Source: Spirosoma linguale DSM 74 (GTDB lineage Bacteria; Bacteroidota; Bacteroidia; Cytophagales; Spirosomataceae). Taken from it: DNA of 64,000 nucleotides. How positions within the stretch are numbered: the stretch's first letter is position 1; every line of letters starts with the position of its first letter. The notes beneath the pieces were generated by a model, which was not told where the DNA came from, ran no database searches, and saw only the letters and a list, made by a program, of their open reading frames with translations. The translations under genes were made by a program, and so were the position numbers. Where the stretch lies: assembly GCA_000024525.1 (NCBI GenBank), contig CP001769.1, positions 558,001-622,000 of the forward strand, in the 5' to 3' direction. Below, one piece after another: positions 51,621-60,554 of the stretch.

Positions 51621-54242
51621 TTACAGCTCGATCTCAGCGTCCAGATTGGTGAAGGCGATCTCACCATCCTGGTTCAGCTCCATCAGTACGACAGAGTCTT
51701 TTTTGACTTCACCCGACAGGATGCTCTTCGACAGTTCGTTGAGGATTCGGCGTTGCAGAACCCGTTTCAGCGGACGGGCACCAAACTGCGGGTCGAACCC
51801 TTCTTCGCCAAGTTTGGTGAGCGCTTCGTCAGTGGCATCGAGTTGGATGCCGTTTTCGGCCAGGCGCTGCTTGATCTGGCGGAACTGAATGTCGACAATC
51901 TTGCGGATGTTGGCTTTGGTCAGCGGTTCGAACATCACAATCTCGTCAATCCGGTTCAGGAACTCGGGGCGGATGGTTTGTTTCAGCAACTCCATCACCG
52001 CCGATTTAGCTTCTTCCAGTACCAGTGAGTGGTTCCAGCCTTCGTCTTCAGCAAATTTCTCCTGAATCAGGTGGCTGCCGATGTTCGAGGTCATGATGAT
52101 GATCGTGTTCTTGAAGTTCGCCACACGGCCTTTGTTGTCGGTCAGGCGACCATCGTCGAGCACTTGCAGCAGGATGTTCCAGACATCAGGGTGCGCTTTT
52201 TCAATCTCATCGAGCAGCACCACTGAGTAGGGCTTCCGGCGAACGGCTTCGGTCAGCTGACCGCCTTCGTCGTAACCCACATAGCCCGGAGGGGCACCAA
52301 TCAGTCGGCTGACGGCGTGGCGTTCCTGGTACTCCGACATGTCGATCCGCACCAGCGCATTCTCATCATTGAATAGGTATTCGGCCAGCGTACGGGCTAC
52401 CTCCGTCTTACCGACCCCGGTTGTGCCGAGGAAGATGAACGAACCGATTGGCCGTTTGGGGTCCTGCATGCCGGCCCGGCTCCGACGAACGGCATCGGCC
52501 ACAACCTCAATAGCCTCGGCTTGTCCGGCTACGCGTTTGCCCAATTCTTTTTCCAGATTGAGCAGCTTTTCGCGGTCGCTCTGGAGCATCTTCGACACAG
52601 GGATACCCGTCCATTTGGCTACTACCTCGGCAATGTCCTCGGCCGTAACTTCTTCCTGCATCATCCGGTCCGACGAATCATTGCCGTTTCCTTCTTTCGA
52701 CAACGTGTTCAGCTTGTTTTCTATCTCGGGAATGCGACCGTAGCGAATTTCGGCTACCTTACCATAGTCGCCGGAACGTTCGGCCTGTTCGGCTTCGAAG
52801 CGCAACTGATCGAGTTGCTCTTTCAGTGTCCGGCCTTCGTTGACTGATGCTTTTTCGGTTTCCCATCGGGCTCTGAGGTCGTTGCGTTGCTCGCTGAGGT
52901 CTTCGATCTGCTTGTTCAGCACCGTTTCCTTTTCCTTGTCGTTTTCGCGACGGATGGCTTCCCGCTCAATCTCCAACTGCATAATCCGGCGGTTCAGCTC
53001 GTCGAGTTCTTCAGGTACGGAGTCCATTTCCAGACGGAGCTTGGCGGCTGCTTCGTCCATCAGATCAATGGCTTTGTCGGGCAGAAAACGGTCGGTGATG
53101 TAACGGGTCGAGAGTTCAACGGCCGCAATGACCGCATCGTCTTTGATCCGAACACCGTGGTGGAGTTCATACTTGTCCTTGATTCCGCGAAGAATCGAAA
53201 TGGCATCGGCCATATCGGGTTCGTCGACGATAACGGCCTGAAAACGGCGTTCGAGGGCTTTATCTTTCTCGATGTATTTCTGATACTCTTTCAGCGTGGT
53301 GGCGCCAATGGTGTGCAGTTCGCCACGCGACAGGGCTGGTTTGAGCAGATTGGCGGCATCCATTGCGCCTTCGCCACCGGCTCCCGCACCAACGAGCGTG
53401 TGAATCTCGTCGATAAAGAGAATGATCTCGCCGTCCGAATCCGTAACCTCTTTAATAACGGCTTTCAGACGTTCTTCGAACTCGCCTTTATACTTGGCAC
53501 CCGCAATGAGCAGACCCATGTCGAGCGAGACGATGGTTTTGGTTTTCAGGTTTTCCGGAACGTCGCCCGAAACAATCCGCTGGGCGAGTCCTTCCACAAT
53601 GGCGGTTTTACCAACGCCCGGCTCACCGAGCAGGATCGGGTTGTTTTTGGTACGGCGGCTCAGGATTTGCAGCACCCGGCGAATTTCTTCGTCTCGGCCA
53701 ATCACTGGGTCGATTTTACCCGTCCGGGCGCGTTCATTCAGGTTAATGCTGTACCGCTCCAGAGATTGATATTTTGCTTCTGCGTTCTGGTCTTTCACCG
53801 AATTTCCTTTTCTAAGTTCGTTGATGGCCGCTTTCGTTTGTTTCTCGTTGAAACCGGCGTCTTTCAATAACGTTGCAATTTGGTCTTTGCCGCCCATAAG
53901 TCCCAGCAGCATAAGCTCGACGCTCACAAATTCATCACCGAATTCCTTGGTGTAACTGCTGGCTTTGGCCAGGGCAGCCGCTGTATCGTTGCTCAGGTAA
54001 ACACCATTATTACCGCCCGACACTTTCGGATAGGTGGTCAGAATGGCCTGTAGAGCAGCATTGGTGTTTTGTAAGTTAACGCTGGTCTTTTTGGCGATGA
54101 ATCCGACAACGTTTTCATCTTCCGACAGAATGGCCTGGAGCAGATGCCCCGTTTCAATACTTTGCTGGCCGTTGCCGAGGGCAATCTCCGATGCCTTCTG
54201 CACGACCTCCTGTGCTTTTATGGTGTAATTCTTAAAGTCCAT
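51621..54242 (-). CDS. clpB: ATP-dependent chaperone ClpB
   Basis: 873 residues from ATG 54242 ([20 protein letters not shown]). N-terminal Clp_N double repeat, AAA-1 with Walker [14 protein letters not shown], a coiled-coil M-domain ([19 protein letters not shown], and the rest), and AAA-2 with [13 protein letters not shown] and [20 protein letters not shown]. The ClpP-binding IGF/IGL loop of ClpA/X is not seen, as expected for ClpB. A hexameric disaggregase that works with DnaK. Upstream hairpins may include heat-shock control, but no CIRCE element was seen. Confidence 0.98.
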   Translation of the reverse strand: MDFKNYTIKAQEVVQKASEIALGNGQQSIETGHLLQAILSEDENVVGFIAKKTSVNLQNTNAALQAILTTYPKVSGGNNGVYLSNDTAAALAKASSYTKEFGDEFVSVELMLLGLMGGKDQIATLLKDAGFNEKQTKAAINELRKGNSVKDQNAEAKYQSLERYSINLNERARTGKIDPVIGRDEEIRRVLQILSRRTKNNPILLGEPGVGKTAIVEGLAQRIVSGDVPENLKTKTIVSLDMGLLIAGAKYKGEFEERLKAVIKEVTDSDGEIILFIDEIHTLVGAGAGGEGAMDAANLLKPALSRGELHTIGATTLKEYQKYIEKDKALERRFQAVIVDEPDMADAISILRGIKDKYELHHGVRIKDDAVIAAVELSTRYITDRFLPDKAIDLMDEAAAKLRLEMDSVPEELDELNRRIMQLEIEREAIRRENDKEKETVLNKQIEDLSEQRNDLRARWETEKASVNEGRTLKEQLDQLRFEAEQAERSGDYGKVAEIRYGRIPEIENKLNTLSKEGNGNDSSDRMMQEEVTAEDIAEVVAKWTGIPVSKMLQSDREKLLNLEKELGKRVAGQAEAIEVVADAVRRSRAGMQDPKRPIGSFIFLGTTGVGKTEVARTLAEYLFNDENALVRIDMSEYQERHAVSRLIGAPPGYVGYDEGGQLTEAVRRKPYSVVLLDEIEKAHPDVWNILLQVLDDGRLTDNKGRVANFKNTIIIMTSNIGSHLIQEKFAEDEGWNHSLVLEEAKSAVMELLKQTIRPEFLNRIDEIVMFEPLTKANIRKIVDIQFRQIKQRLAENGIQLDATDEALTKLGEEGFDPQFGARPLKRVLQRRILNELSKSILSGEVKKDSVVLMELNQDGEIAFTNLDAEIEL

Positions 54243-54584
54243 GATGGTAGTCAGGTTGTTCGCTGTTGCGATTGGGTTGTTAACTGTATGACTACCTAAT
54301 AACAAATCATGTACCGAGCTGGTTTCTCGGCCAATTTGGCTGAGAAAACGCTATTTCTGCCTTGTTTTGCGCCATTATGGCGTTTTTTGATAATACAAAG
54401 AGAGGTGAAAATGGAAATTATGGCGTGATGAATTCAGAGCTTTGCAAGAGGGAGGAATATGCGTTTGGCCAAAGAATAAAATAAGTAAAGTACCGGCATA
54501 CGATTCAGCCCCGTTAGGGGCGACCTGTATAAAATATGTTGGAACAGGGTGTCCTTAACGAGGTTACTCAAAAATCACACATAA
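54243..54584. other. 342-bp region upstream of clpB with small dyads
   Basis: Contains hairpins TTTCTCGGCCA/TGGCTGAGAAA near 54326-54350 and CGCCATTATGGCG followed by T6 near 54370. Near 54508 there is a CAGCCCCGTTAGGGGCGACC motif, which I recall as a dispersed palindromic repeat in many Bacteroidota. No gene was recognised. The clpB promoter must lie here but is not clear. Confidence 0.5.
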
Positions 54585-54616
54585 AAAAGCCGCCCTGTTT
54601 TCGCAAGGCGGCTTTT
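54585..54616 (-). terminator. Intrinsic terminator
   Basis: AAAAGCCGCC (54585-54594) with GGCGGCTTTT (54607-54616); on the minus strand it ends in a T-run just past the TspO-like stop. Confidence 0.85.
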
Positions 54617-54618
54617 AG

Positions 54619-55569
54619 TTAATCGAGCCCTTCGGCTTCTATGGGCTTCATTCGCTCCCGGGCTATCTCCGCCTGATGGGGTTCCCAAGTTTCAACCGGT
54701 CCGCTTAGGACTTCAGCTTCGGTGTCGTCAATAGCGTGTTGGTCATATTCATGAAATTTACCTTTAGGGAGCCAGTACGCCAGCAGCCCAACATAAGCAG
54801 CCGCTAGCATGGCCGCCGTCCACCCAACAACGGGTTGCTTCTCCCACTGCCGTGTGGCAATACCGCTAAACCCGGCTACGAAAGGTACCATATACCAGGG
54901 GTCGTTAAGTCGATTGGCAATGAGGTAACCTGCTCCGGCGGTGGCACTCAGAATCCCGGCCGAAACAGGTTCATCGCGCTCTTCGTCGGGCTCCCAGGCA
55001 TTCAGCGTCAGTATGGTATTTGGCGTACCGACAACCGTTGCCGCTGTTAGCCAGCCCGCGTACAGACTGACCGGAATGCGGAGGTACTTTTCAGGTCCCG
55101 ACACGTCGGTTTTTCCGATTTCCAAACTCTGATGCAAACCCAGGGCGGCTGGCAGGTTGAACTTGGTGGTCAGGTCGGAGATGATAATGCTTTGCGGATC
55201 ATTCTGGGAGAAAAACCGGCCAAAAATGGCGTTGAGCGTCCAACTGGCCAGCCACCAGGGTAACGCTTTCTGGTAGCGTGGGTTGTTTTCCTGCGAAGGC
55301 AGAGCCTGATGAACCATCAATGCCCCCAAACCCGAATAGATCGTAGACCAGACCACGCCAAATGCCCAGCCTGCCGGTACGATCATGTTTTTCTCGAAGA
55401 CCTCTTCGTACTCTACCGGCACATCATATTCGTATTCTGATCCGCTCTGGTCGGCATCATGACGGGACTTGCTTTGTTGCCGTGACCGACTGCTGGATGT
55501 GGTTGTATAGATGATGCTGCCAACGGCAAAGACCGCCGTCGCAATGCGCCAGAATGATGAGTTTTTCAT
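54619..55569 (-). CDS. TspO/MBR-like tryptophan-rich membrane protein
   Basis: 316 residues. N-terminal membrane anchor (WRIATAVFAVGSIIYTTTSS), a hydrophilic acidic loop (SGSEYEYDVPVEYEEVFEKN), then segments with TspO-like stretches: IVPAGWAFGVVWSTIYSGLG, PWWLASWTLNAIFG, LYAGWLTAATVVGTPN. It is longer than ordinary TspO (about 160), with extra helices and an acidic C-terminal tail. Tryptophan-rich sensory proteins bind tetrapyrroles; whether this one does is inference. A terminator follows. Confidence 0.7.
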   Translation of the reverse strand: MKNSSFWRIATAVFAVGSIIYTTTSSSRSRQQSKSRHDADQSGSEYEYDVPVEYEEVFEKNMIVPAGWAFGVVWSTIYSGLGALMVHQALPSQENNPRYQKALPWWLASWTLNAIFGRFFSQNDPQSIIISDLTTKFNLPAALGLHQSLEIGKTDVSGPEKYLRIPVSLYAGWLTAATVVGTPNTILTLNAWEPDEERDEPVSAGILSATAGAGYLIANRLNDPWYMVPFVAGFSGIATRQWEKQPVVGWTAAMLAAAYVGLLAYWLPKGKFHEYDQHAIDDTEAEVLSGPVETWEPHQAEIARERMKPIEAEGLD

Positions 55570-55594
55570 GCTATGTTGAGTCTGAAATGAAGGA

Positions 55595-55628
55595 AACCCA
55601 ATAAGCGCTTACACGGGCTTATTGGGTT
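55595..55628 (-). terminator. Hairpin terminator
   Basis: 12-bp stem AACCCAATAAGC (55595-55606) with GCTTATTGGGTT (55617-55628) between the SDR stop (55654) and the TspO-like start (55569), both on the minus strand. Confidence 0.65.
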
Positions 55629-55653
55629 AGTTGATTCGTGGGGTCCGGCTACC

Positions 55654-56736
55654 TTAGGCGGTTGCATCTTCCAGCATTTCCTCTTCCTTATGGGCAAACT
55701 TCTCTGCTTTGCCTTTGGTGGTCTGGTAGGCGTCTACAACGCTATGGGCCACTTTATCGAACACCGACGACAAGGTGTTGGACAGGGCGTCGCTCGCCGA
55801 TTTTGCTTTGTATTTGTACCGTACTTTGTCGTAAGGGCTGGCGTTTTTATAGCCAATTGTCAGCGCAATACCCGCAATGACGGCAATACCGAAGCCAATG
55901 CCCCACGCAAGCGAAATCATGGGTTCCTTTTCTTCGGGCTCCGGCTTCTGCGACATCTTATCACGCATCAGCGCGGCCAGTGCCTCCTGCGGGGCTACAT
56001 ACGCCATTACTTCGTACGATTTATTTTTCAGTCCGCCTGGTACAATCTTCGGTTTACCCGCCATAAGAGCGTCATAACCGGCTTTCGCAACCATAACGGG
56101 GTCCTGTAGCTCGTCGGTTATTTTGGTGTTTTCTGCATTTGCCTTGTTAAAGAAATCGGTATCCGTAGCGTTTGGCAGCAGAGCCGTAATGCTCACGTTC
56201 GTGTCTTTCAACTCGTTAACCAGCGACTGCGTGAAGTTATAAACATACGCTTTCGTACCTGCATAAACGGCCATTAATGGCGAAGGAGTAATGGAAAGGA
56301 GCGAAGCAAGATTCAAAATTTTACCCTCGTTACGGGCCAGCATATCGTACAGAAACAGCTTGGTCATTTGCGTCAGCGACAGCACATTGAGGTGAATCAT
56401 CGACTTCTCCCGCTCCCAGTCGGTGTCGGTAGCAAACAGGCCGTACAGCCCTACCCCGGCATCGTTGACCAGCACATTAACGGTAATGCCCTTGGCTTTT
56501 ACCTGGTTATAGACATCCTGCGCGGCATCTTCCTGAGCCAGGTCTTTGGTAATGACGGTAACCTGATCGGTGCCGTAGTTGCTTTTGAAGACCTCGCCCA
56601 GCCGGTCGAGTTTTTCGTCGCTGCGACCTACTAAAACCAGGTTATAGCCATCTTGTGCGAAGAGCTTGGCAAGTTCCTGACCAATGCCGCTGGAGGCACC
56701 GGTAATCAGGGCAGTTTTTCCTGTCTCTGAATTCAT
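55654..56736 (-). CDS. SDR family oxidoreductase with C-terminal membrane segment and helical tail
   Basis: 360 residues. Residues 1-250 are an SDR (TGASSGIGQELAKLFAQDG, NDAGVGLYGLFATDTDW, catalytic SLLSITPSPLMAVYAGTKAY). After about 270 comes a hydrophobic helix (LAWGIGFGIAVIAGIALTIG) and a charged helical tail (STLSSVF-like; AYQTTKGKAEKFAHKEEEML). Standard SDRs end near 250-270, so the tail is extra and probably tethers the enzyme to the inner membrane. Substrate unknown. Confidence 0.87.
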   Translation of the reverse strand: MNSETGKTALITGASSGIGQELAKLFAQDGYNLVLVGRSDEKLDRLGEVFKSNYGTDQVTVITKDLAQEDAAQDVYNQVKAKGITVNVLVNDAGVGLYGLFATDTDWEREKSMIHLNVLSLTQMTKLFLYDMLARNEGKILNLASLLSITPSPLMAVYAGTKAYVYNFTQSLVNELKDTNVSITALLPNATDTDFFNKANAENTKITDELQDPVMVAKAGYDALMAGKPKIVPGGLKNKSYEVMAYVAPQEALAALMRDKMSQKPEPEEKEPMISLAWGIGFGIAVIAGIALTIGYKNASPYDKVRYKYKAKSASDALSNTLSSVFDKVAHSVVDAYQTTKGKAEKFAHKEEEMLEDATA

Positions 56737-56894
56737 AATCTAGTGTTGTTTAGTGAGTACACACTTCCCCTAAGGAACTGCAACCAGCGAAAGTTGTTTT
56801 AACGGACTGGTGTTTATACCCCGCCCGTAGTCGAATTTTTCGGGACAAAACGGGTCTGTCCGGTGTTCTGTTTATAGGTACAGATCACGATGTT

Positions 56895-57458
56895 ATGAAA
56901 ACGATACAAGGATTTATTATGCTGTTGCTGATGGGTGTAACCGCCTGTTCGCCATACCGTATTGTGCGAAATGAACGCGACAGTGCAGCCCCCTGGACTA
57001 CCTACCGAACGTTTGCGTTTGTAGATACCAGCCGGGTTGATCCCGCACCGGGAACAATTGAGTTCCGCTCCACGATGGAGCAGGTTAAACGGGCCGTTGC
57101 AACTGAGTTGACAAAGCGGGGCTATCGGCCAGTGAGTGAGGAGCGGAGTACGGGGCAGCCCGATTTACTGGTAAATATTGGAGCGGTCGTGAATGAGAGA
57201 ACACAAACCCGGCCCACAACAATTTACGAAGCGCCCCGGTATATCGGCCAGTATCGGTATCACTGGCAAAGTCAGGACGTGCCGGTGGGTACTTATCGGG
57301 AAGGTACGCTTAGCGTGCACATTGTTGACGCCCGGAAAGAAAACCTTATCTGGGATGCCGCCGTATCGAGTGTGCTGGGTAAAAAAGGCGTCACGTCGGA
57401 ACAGATCAACGACGCTGTCAGCAAGGTGTTTACGAAGTTTTCGGCGGGAAACGCTTAA
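56895..57458 (+). CDS. DUF4136 lipoprotein
   Basis: 187 residues with a lipoprotein signal (GFIMLLLMGVTAC, lipid Cys18). DUF4136 pattern: TYRTFAFVDTSRVDPAPGT, AVATELTKRGYRPVSEE, PDLLVNIGAVVNERTQTR, YREGTLSVHIVDARKENLIW. Function unknown. Ends at a bidirectional terminator shared with the convergent gene. Confidence 0.9.
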   Translation: MKTIQGFIMLLLMGVTACSPYRIVRNERDSAAPWTTYRTFAFVDTSRVDPAPGTIEFRSTMEQVKRAVATELTKRGYRPVSEERSTGQPDLLVNIGAVVNERTQTRPTTIYEAPRYIGQYRYHWQSQDVPVGTYREGTLSVHIVDARKENLIWDAAVSSVLGKKGVTSEQINDAVSKVFTKFSAGNA

Positions 57459-57495
57459 CAAAAAGGCGGCCTACCGAGTGGGCCGCCTTTTTGTT
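57457..57495. terminator. Bidirectional terminator
   Basis: 15-bp perfect stem (57457-57471 with 57481-57495), A-rich left flank and T-rich right flank, overlapping the DUF4136 stop and serving the convergent OmpA-like gene too. Confidence 0.88.
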
Positions 57496-57518
57496 GACCG
57501 GCTTTGGGAATGTTGCGG

Positions 57519-58856
57519 TTACTTAACAACAACCCGCATCACGATTTTACGCATGGACGGCCTCTGAATTCTGGATGTGTCGTTTCGCATGACACCCGTA
57601 CCCCGTCCAATAGCATCGACGCGCTGGAAATTGATGCCCGATGTAATTAGTTGCTGCTTGATTAAATTGACCCGTTTAAAAGACAGTCCTTTGTTCGTTA
57701 TTCCGACCTGTGCATCATTCGCATAACCAACCAACTGAATCTGTAACTGTGGATACGTTTTTAACAGAGTCGATAACTCGTTGATAGACGCCTGCGAAGT
57801 GGCCGTCATCGACAAGGAACCCGGCTGAAAGGCAATTCCGGGTAGCGCAAAAAAACGTCCCTTGGGTAAGGTTGGATTGGTAAGATAGGGTGTCATTTCA
57901 CGGGTCAGGCTCCCGGCTACTGCTGTCGTCGCTGTGGCCGTTGCTGGTGTTGCGATAGCCGTTGTTGCCGATTTAGGGGCCGTTGCGGCTGGCTGCTCTT
58001 TAGGAACGGCCAGCGACCGTGTTACGGTATCTGCCTGAATCGTGTCGCTGGTAACGGTAGCAAGATCAGCCGTTTCTTCCTGGCCATCTGAATACTTTTG
58101 GGTGTTCTGATAAAGGTAATACCCACCGAAAGCCAGTGCCAGTGCGACCAGTATACCAACTCCCCACTTTGTTAGCGCCCCGTTGTCGCTATCCGAATCG
58201 TCGGCGACATCATAGGCTATCGTTGGGCGCACGGGCGCTGCCGTTGCAACGGGCTTACCGGGCGCATCTGCCGGTGTGCGCCGGGCAGGTCCGGCTGCAC
58301 CGGCAACAATTTGATGAAGGCCCACTTTGTCCACCAGTTGAGGCATAAAGGACTCGGGCACGATATTGACAAAAGACTCTCGTTCGGTAAACAGGGTAGC
58401 TGCCAGGCCGTCGGCGTCCAGCTTTTGCTCCTTTACCTGTTTGCCAAGTACCTGAAGAACAATGGTTGTTGTTAAGCCCAGCAGCGAAATGGCCGATGAG
58501 TTTCGGATGTTGGCATAGCCCGAGATCATGCTGCCTATCGAACTCTTCATGGCCGGCAGCAGGTGGCTAATAACATCGTTGCCCTGCGTAATGAGCATGT
58601 TCGTGTGAGCAGGGTCACGAAGCACAGTAGCCAGATTATCCAGAGGGGTGCCGTCGTAACGGCCTTTTTGAATATGGTTAAATAGCTGATTGACGCCAAT
58701 TTCACTGGTTGTGCGTTTCATTAACCCCCCCACAATTGTATACACAAGGCCATCGACGGCCTTGCTTGTTTTCTCGATAGGTTCGTCGATATATGTAGCT
58801 ATACGAGACAAAACCTCCGAGTTTAAAACATTAGTCAGATTAGCAAATAAATTCAT
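57519..58856 (-). CDS. DUF937 - single TM - OmpA-like fusion protein
   Basis: 445 residues from ATG 58856. Residues 1-190 match DUF937: GGLMKRTTSEIGVNQLFNHI, NMLITQGNDVISHLLPAM, SLLGLTTTIVLQVLGKQV. An Ala/Pro linker leads to one membrane helix (WGVGILVALALAFGGYYLY, near 240), then an Ala/Thr-rich stretch (about 285-320). The last 110 residues resemble OmpA C-terminal peptidoglycan-binding domain (NELSTLLKTYPQLQIQLVGY; the NxxLSxxRA region reads NKGLSFKRVNLIKQQL). It could link a cytoplasmic DUF937 core to the cell wall. Role unknown. Confidence 0.82.
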   Translation of the reverse strand: MNLFANLTNVLNSEVLSRIATYIDEPIEKTSKAVDGLVYTIVGGLMKRTTSEIGVNQLFNHIQKGRYDGTPLDNLATVLRDPAHTNMLITQGNDVISHLLPAMKSSIGSMISGYANIRNSSAISLLGLTTTIVLQVLGKQVKEQKLDADGLAATLFTERESFVNIVPESFMPQLVDKVGLHQIVAGAAGPARRTPADAPGKPVATAAPVRPTIAYDVADDSDSDNGALTKWGVGILVALALAFGGYYLYQNTQKYSDGQEETADLATVTSDTIQADTVTRSLAVPKEQPAATAPKSATTAIATPATATATTAVAGSLTREMTPYLTNPTLPKGRFFALPGIAFQPGSLSMTATSQASINELSTLLKTYPQLQIQLVGYANDAQVGITNKGLSFKRVNLIKQQLITSGINFQRVDAIGRGTGVMRNDTSRIQRPSMRKIVMRVVVK

Positions 58857-59004
58857 AGGACAATGACTCAATCAGGCAAGAAATAGTGCTTATCAAGAAA
58901 CACGCAGCCAAAACAACACGCAGCACCCTGGGATTTACCCCCGGGCTAAAATTAGGTAAGGTTTAGCAAAGGTTTCATATAAGCGGATTAATTAATTCCT
59001 TATT

Positions 59005-59193
59005 TCAACGCTTTGGTAACTTTTCTATAACTTCCTGATATTCCGTCTCAACAGCACGTAGCCGTTCCTGACAAAAGGTAATCAGTTCACTGGCTAACCG
59101 AATTTTGCCGGGTAGTTCGTCCAGTGGAACCTGCTCATTTTCAATTTCATTGACCAGCGTAGTAAGTTGGTCATATGCATCCTGATAAGTCAT
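59005..59193 (-). CDS. xseB: Exodeoxyribonuclease VII small subunit
   Basis: 62 residues: YQDAYDQLTTLVNEIENEQ, LDELPGKIRLASELITFCQE and CQERLRAVETEYQEVIEKL, the helical pattern of XseB. Pairs with XseA to form exonuclease VII, which degrades single-stranded DNA. Located 59 nt after xseA. Confidence 0.92.
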   Translation of the reverse strand: MTYQDAYDQLTTLVNEIENEQVPLDELPGKIRLASELITFCQERLRAVETEYQEVIEKLPKR

Positions 59194-59252
59194 AATTTGT
59201 CAATGGTTGTCAGTCGGTAGCCAGGGGCGAAGAATTGTTGATTAACAACGAT

Positions 59253-60467
59253 TTACGAATGGCTAACGACTATATTGATACTTCCGTCATACATCTGTAC
59301 CTGAAGTATTTCGTTGGGTTGAACATCGGCAGTTTGAGTCAGTATTCGACCATTACGGAGCAGCAGCGCATACCCACGACGCAGTACATTTGACGGGTCG
59401 AGGTGGCGCAGGGTAACAACTTTCTCGGCCAGGTTTGTGTGACAGGCTCGAAAGTAAGTCTGGGAAACAAACCGAAGCCGCTCCGTCTCCCGGTCAAGAT
59501 CTTCCCGGGCTGTTTGAAAAGCCTCGCGGGTAACAACGCGTAACCGCTCTCGTAAAATCAGACAGCTTTCTTCAAATTGCCGGTTGTGTTCAATTAAAAA
59601 AGCAGCCGCTTTGGTGGGGGTTTTTACACTTTGGTGGCAAAGTAAGTCCGTAATACTGACGTTGCGTTCGTGACCAATTCCCGCCAGAACCGGAATCGGA
59701 AAGCCAGCCACAGTGTGTCCCATCAGGTAGGTGTCGAACGAGCCAAAATCCAGTTGTGAGCCCCCGCCCCGTACAATAACAACAGCGTCGTAAGCCAACT
59801 CACTGCTTCGAATGCGTTCCAACTGGCTGCAAATGGCCCGTTCGGCTCCCTGGCCCTGTACTTGAGTTAGATATTCATCGACAACGAAGTCATAGCCGAA
59901 GGGATTTTGAGCCAGCTCGTGCCGAAAGTCGCGCCAGCCGTCCGAGTTGGGCGCTGTAATTAACGCCAGTCGCTGCATAACAGACGGCCGGGGGAGCAGT
60001 TGGTTAGCCGTTATATACTGACCAGCTTCAAGCCAGACCAGGTCCGGGTGCTTCTGAACGAGCGTGTCGAGCACCTGCTGCCGTTCGCGTTCCAGATTTC
60101 CCAGTGTATACGACGGGTCAATTTTGAGGATTTCGAGCCGCAACCCGTATACCGGGCTGAAGCTGACGGACACCAGCAGTAACAACTGAATATTGCGGGC
60201 GAAAGCTACGCCCGTTTCCCGTTCGAAATCGCTGATCGTGTGGTAGTTCTTCCGCCACACGCAAGCATCGAGTTTGGCCAGCGTATCGCGGCCTGAAGTG
60301 CCACTGGTAGCATCTCGTTCAACCAGTGTCAGGAAGCAATACCCCCGGTCGGGGTAATTTTTAATGTCGCTGGTTTCGGCCACTACCCACACGGCTTTCT
60401 GTCCGAAGGCTTCGTCAATGACGGCTTCGAGGGTAAAAGCTAAATCAGAAAGGCGAATGGGAGACAT
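59253..60467 (-). CDS. xseA: Exodeoxyribonuclease VII large subunit
   Basis: 404 residues. N-terminal OB-fold (VWVVAETSDIKNYPDRGYCF), then the catalytic domain (RLALITAPNSDGWRDFRHEL, VVIVRGGGSQLDFGSFD, PVLAGIGHERNVSITDLLCH with the GxGHE region, and SVKTPTKAAAFLI). The coiled-coil arm follows and the end is LRRGYALLLRNGRIL. Complete. Confidence 0.95.
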   Translation of the reverse strand: MSPIRLSDLAFTLEAVIDEAFGQKAVWVVAETSDIKNYPDRGYCFLTLVERDATSGTSGRDTLAKLDACVWRKNYHTISDFERETGVAFARNIQLLLLVSVSFSPVYGLRLEILKIDPSYTLGNLERERQQVLDTLVQKHPDLVWLEAGQYITANQLLPRPSVMQRLALITAPNSDGWRDFRHELAQNPFGYDFVVDEYLTQVQGQGAERAICSQLERIRSSELAYDAVVIVRGGGSQLDFGSFDTYLMGHTVAGFPIPVLAGIGHERNVSITDLLCHQSVKTPTKAAAFLIEHNRQFEESCLILRERLRVVTREAFQTAREDLDRETERLRFVSQTYFRACHTNLAEKVVTLRHLDPSNVLRRGYALLLRNGRILTQTADVQPNEILQVQMYDGSINIVVSHS

Positions 60468-60485
60468 GAATAAAGAGCGAATGAG

Positions 60486-60546
60486 CGAATGAGCGAAAGC
60501 GTGAAAGAAAATGGCATGATTGCCCTTTCACGCTTTCGCTCATTCG
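60486..60546. repeat. Word-type hairpin, octamer-based
   Basis: Perfect 22-bp stem (60486-60507 with 60525-60546), 17-nt loop, preceded by extra GAGCGAAT octamers (60475-60490). It occupies the gap between pheS stop (60555) and xseA start (60467), minus strand. Confidence 0.85.
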
Positions 60547-60554
60547 GCTTTAAA

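Noticed and set aside
52887..53870. 327-codon plus-strand frame inside clpB
   Set aside because: Antisense to the AAA and coiled-coil parts of ClpB; composition shadow only.
54300..54400. CIRCE or HrcA operator upstream of clpB
   Set aside because: The dyads present do not match the TTAGCACTC-N9-GAGTGCTAA pattern.
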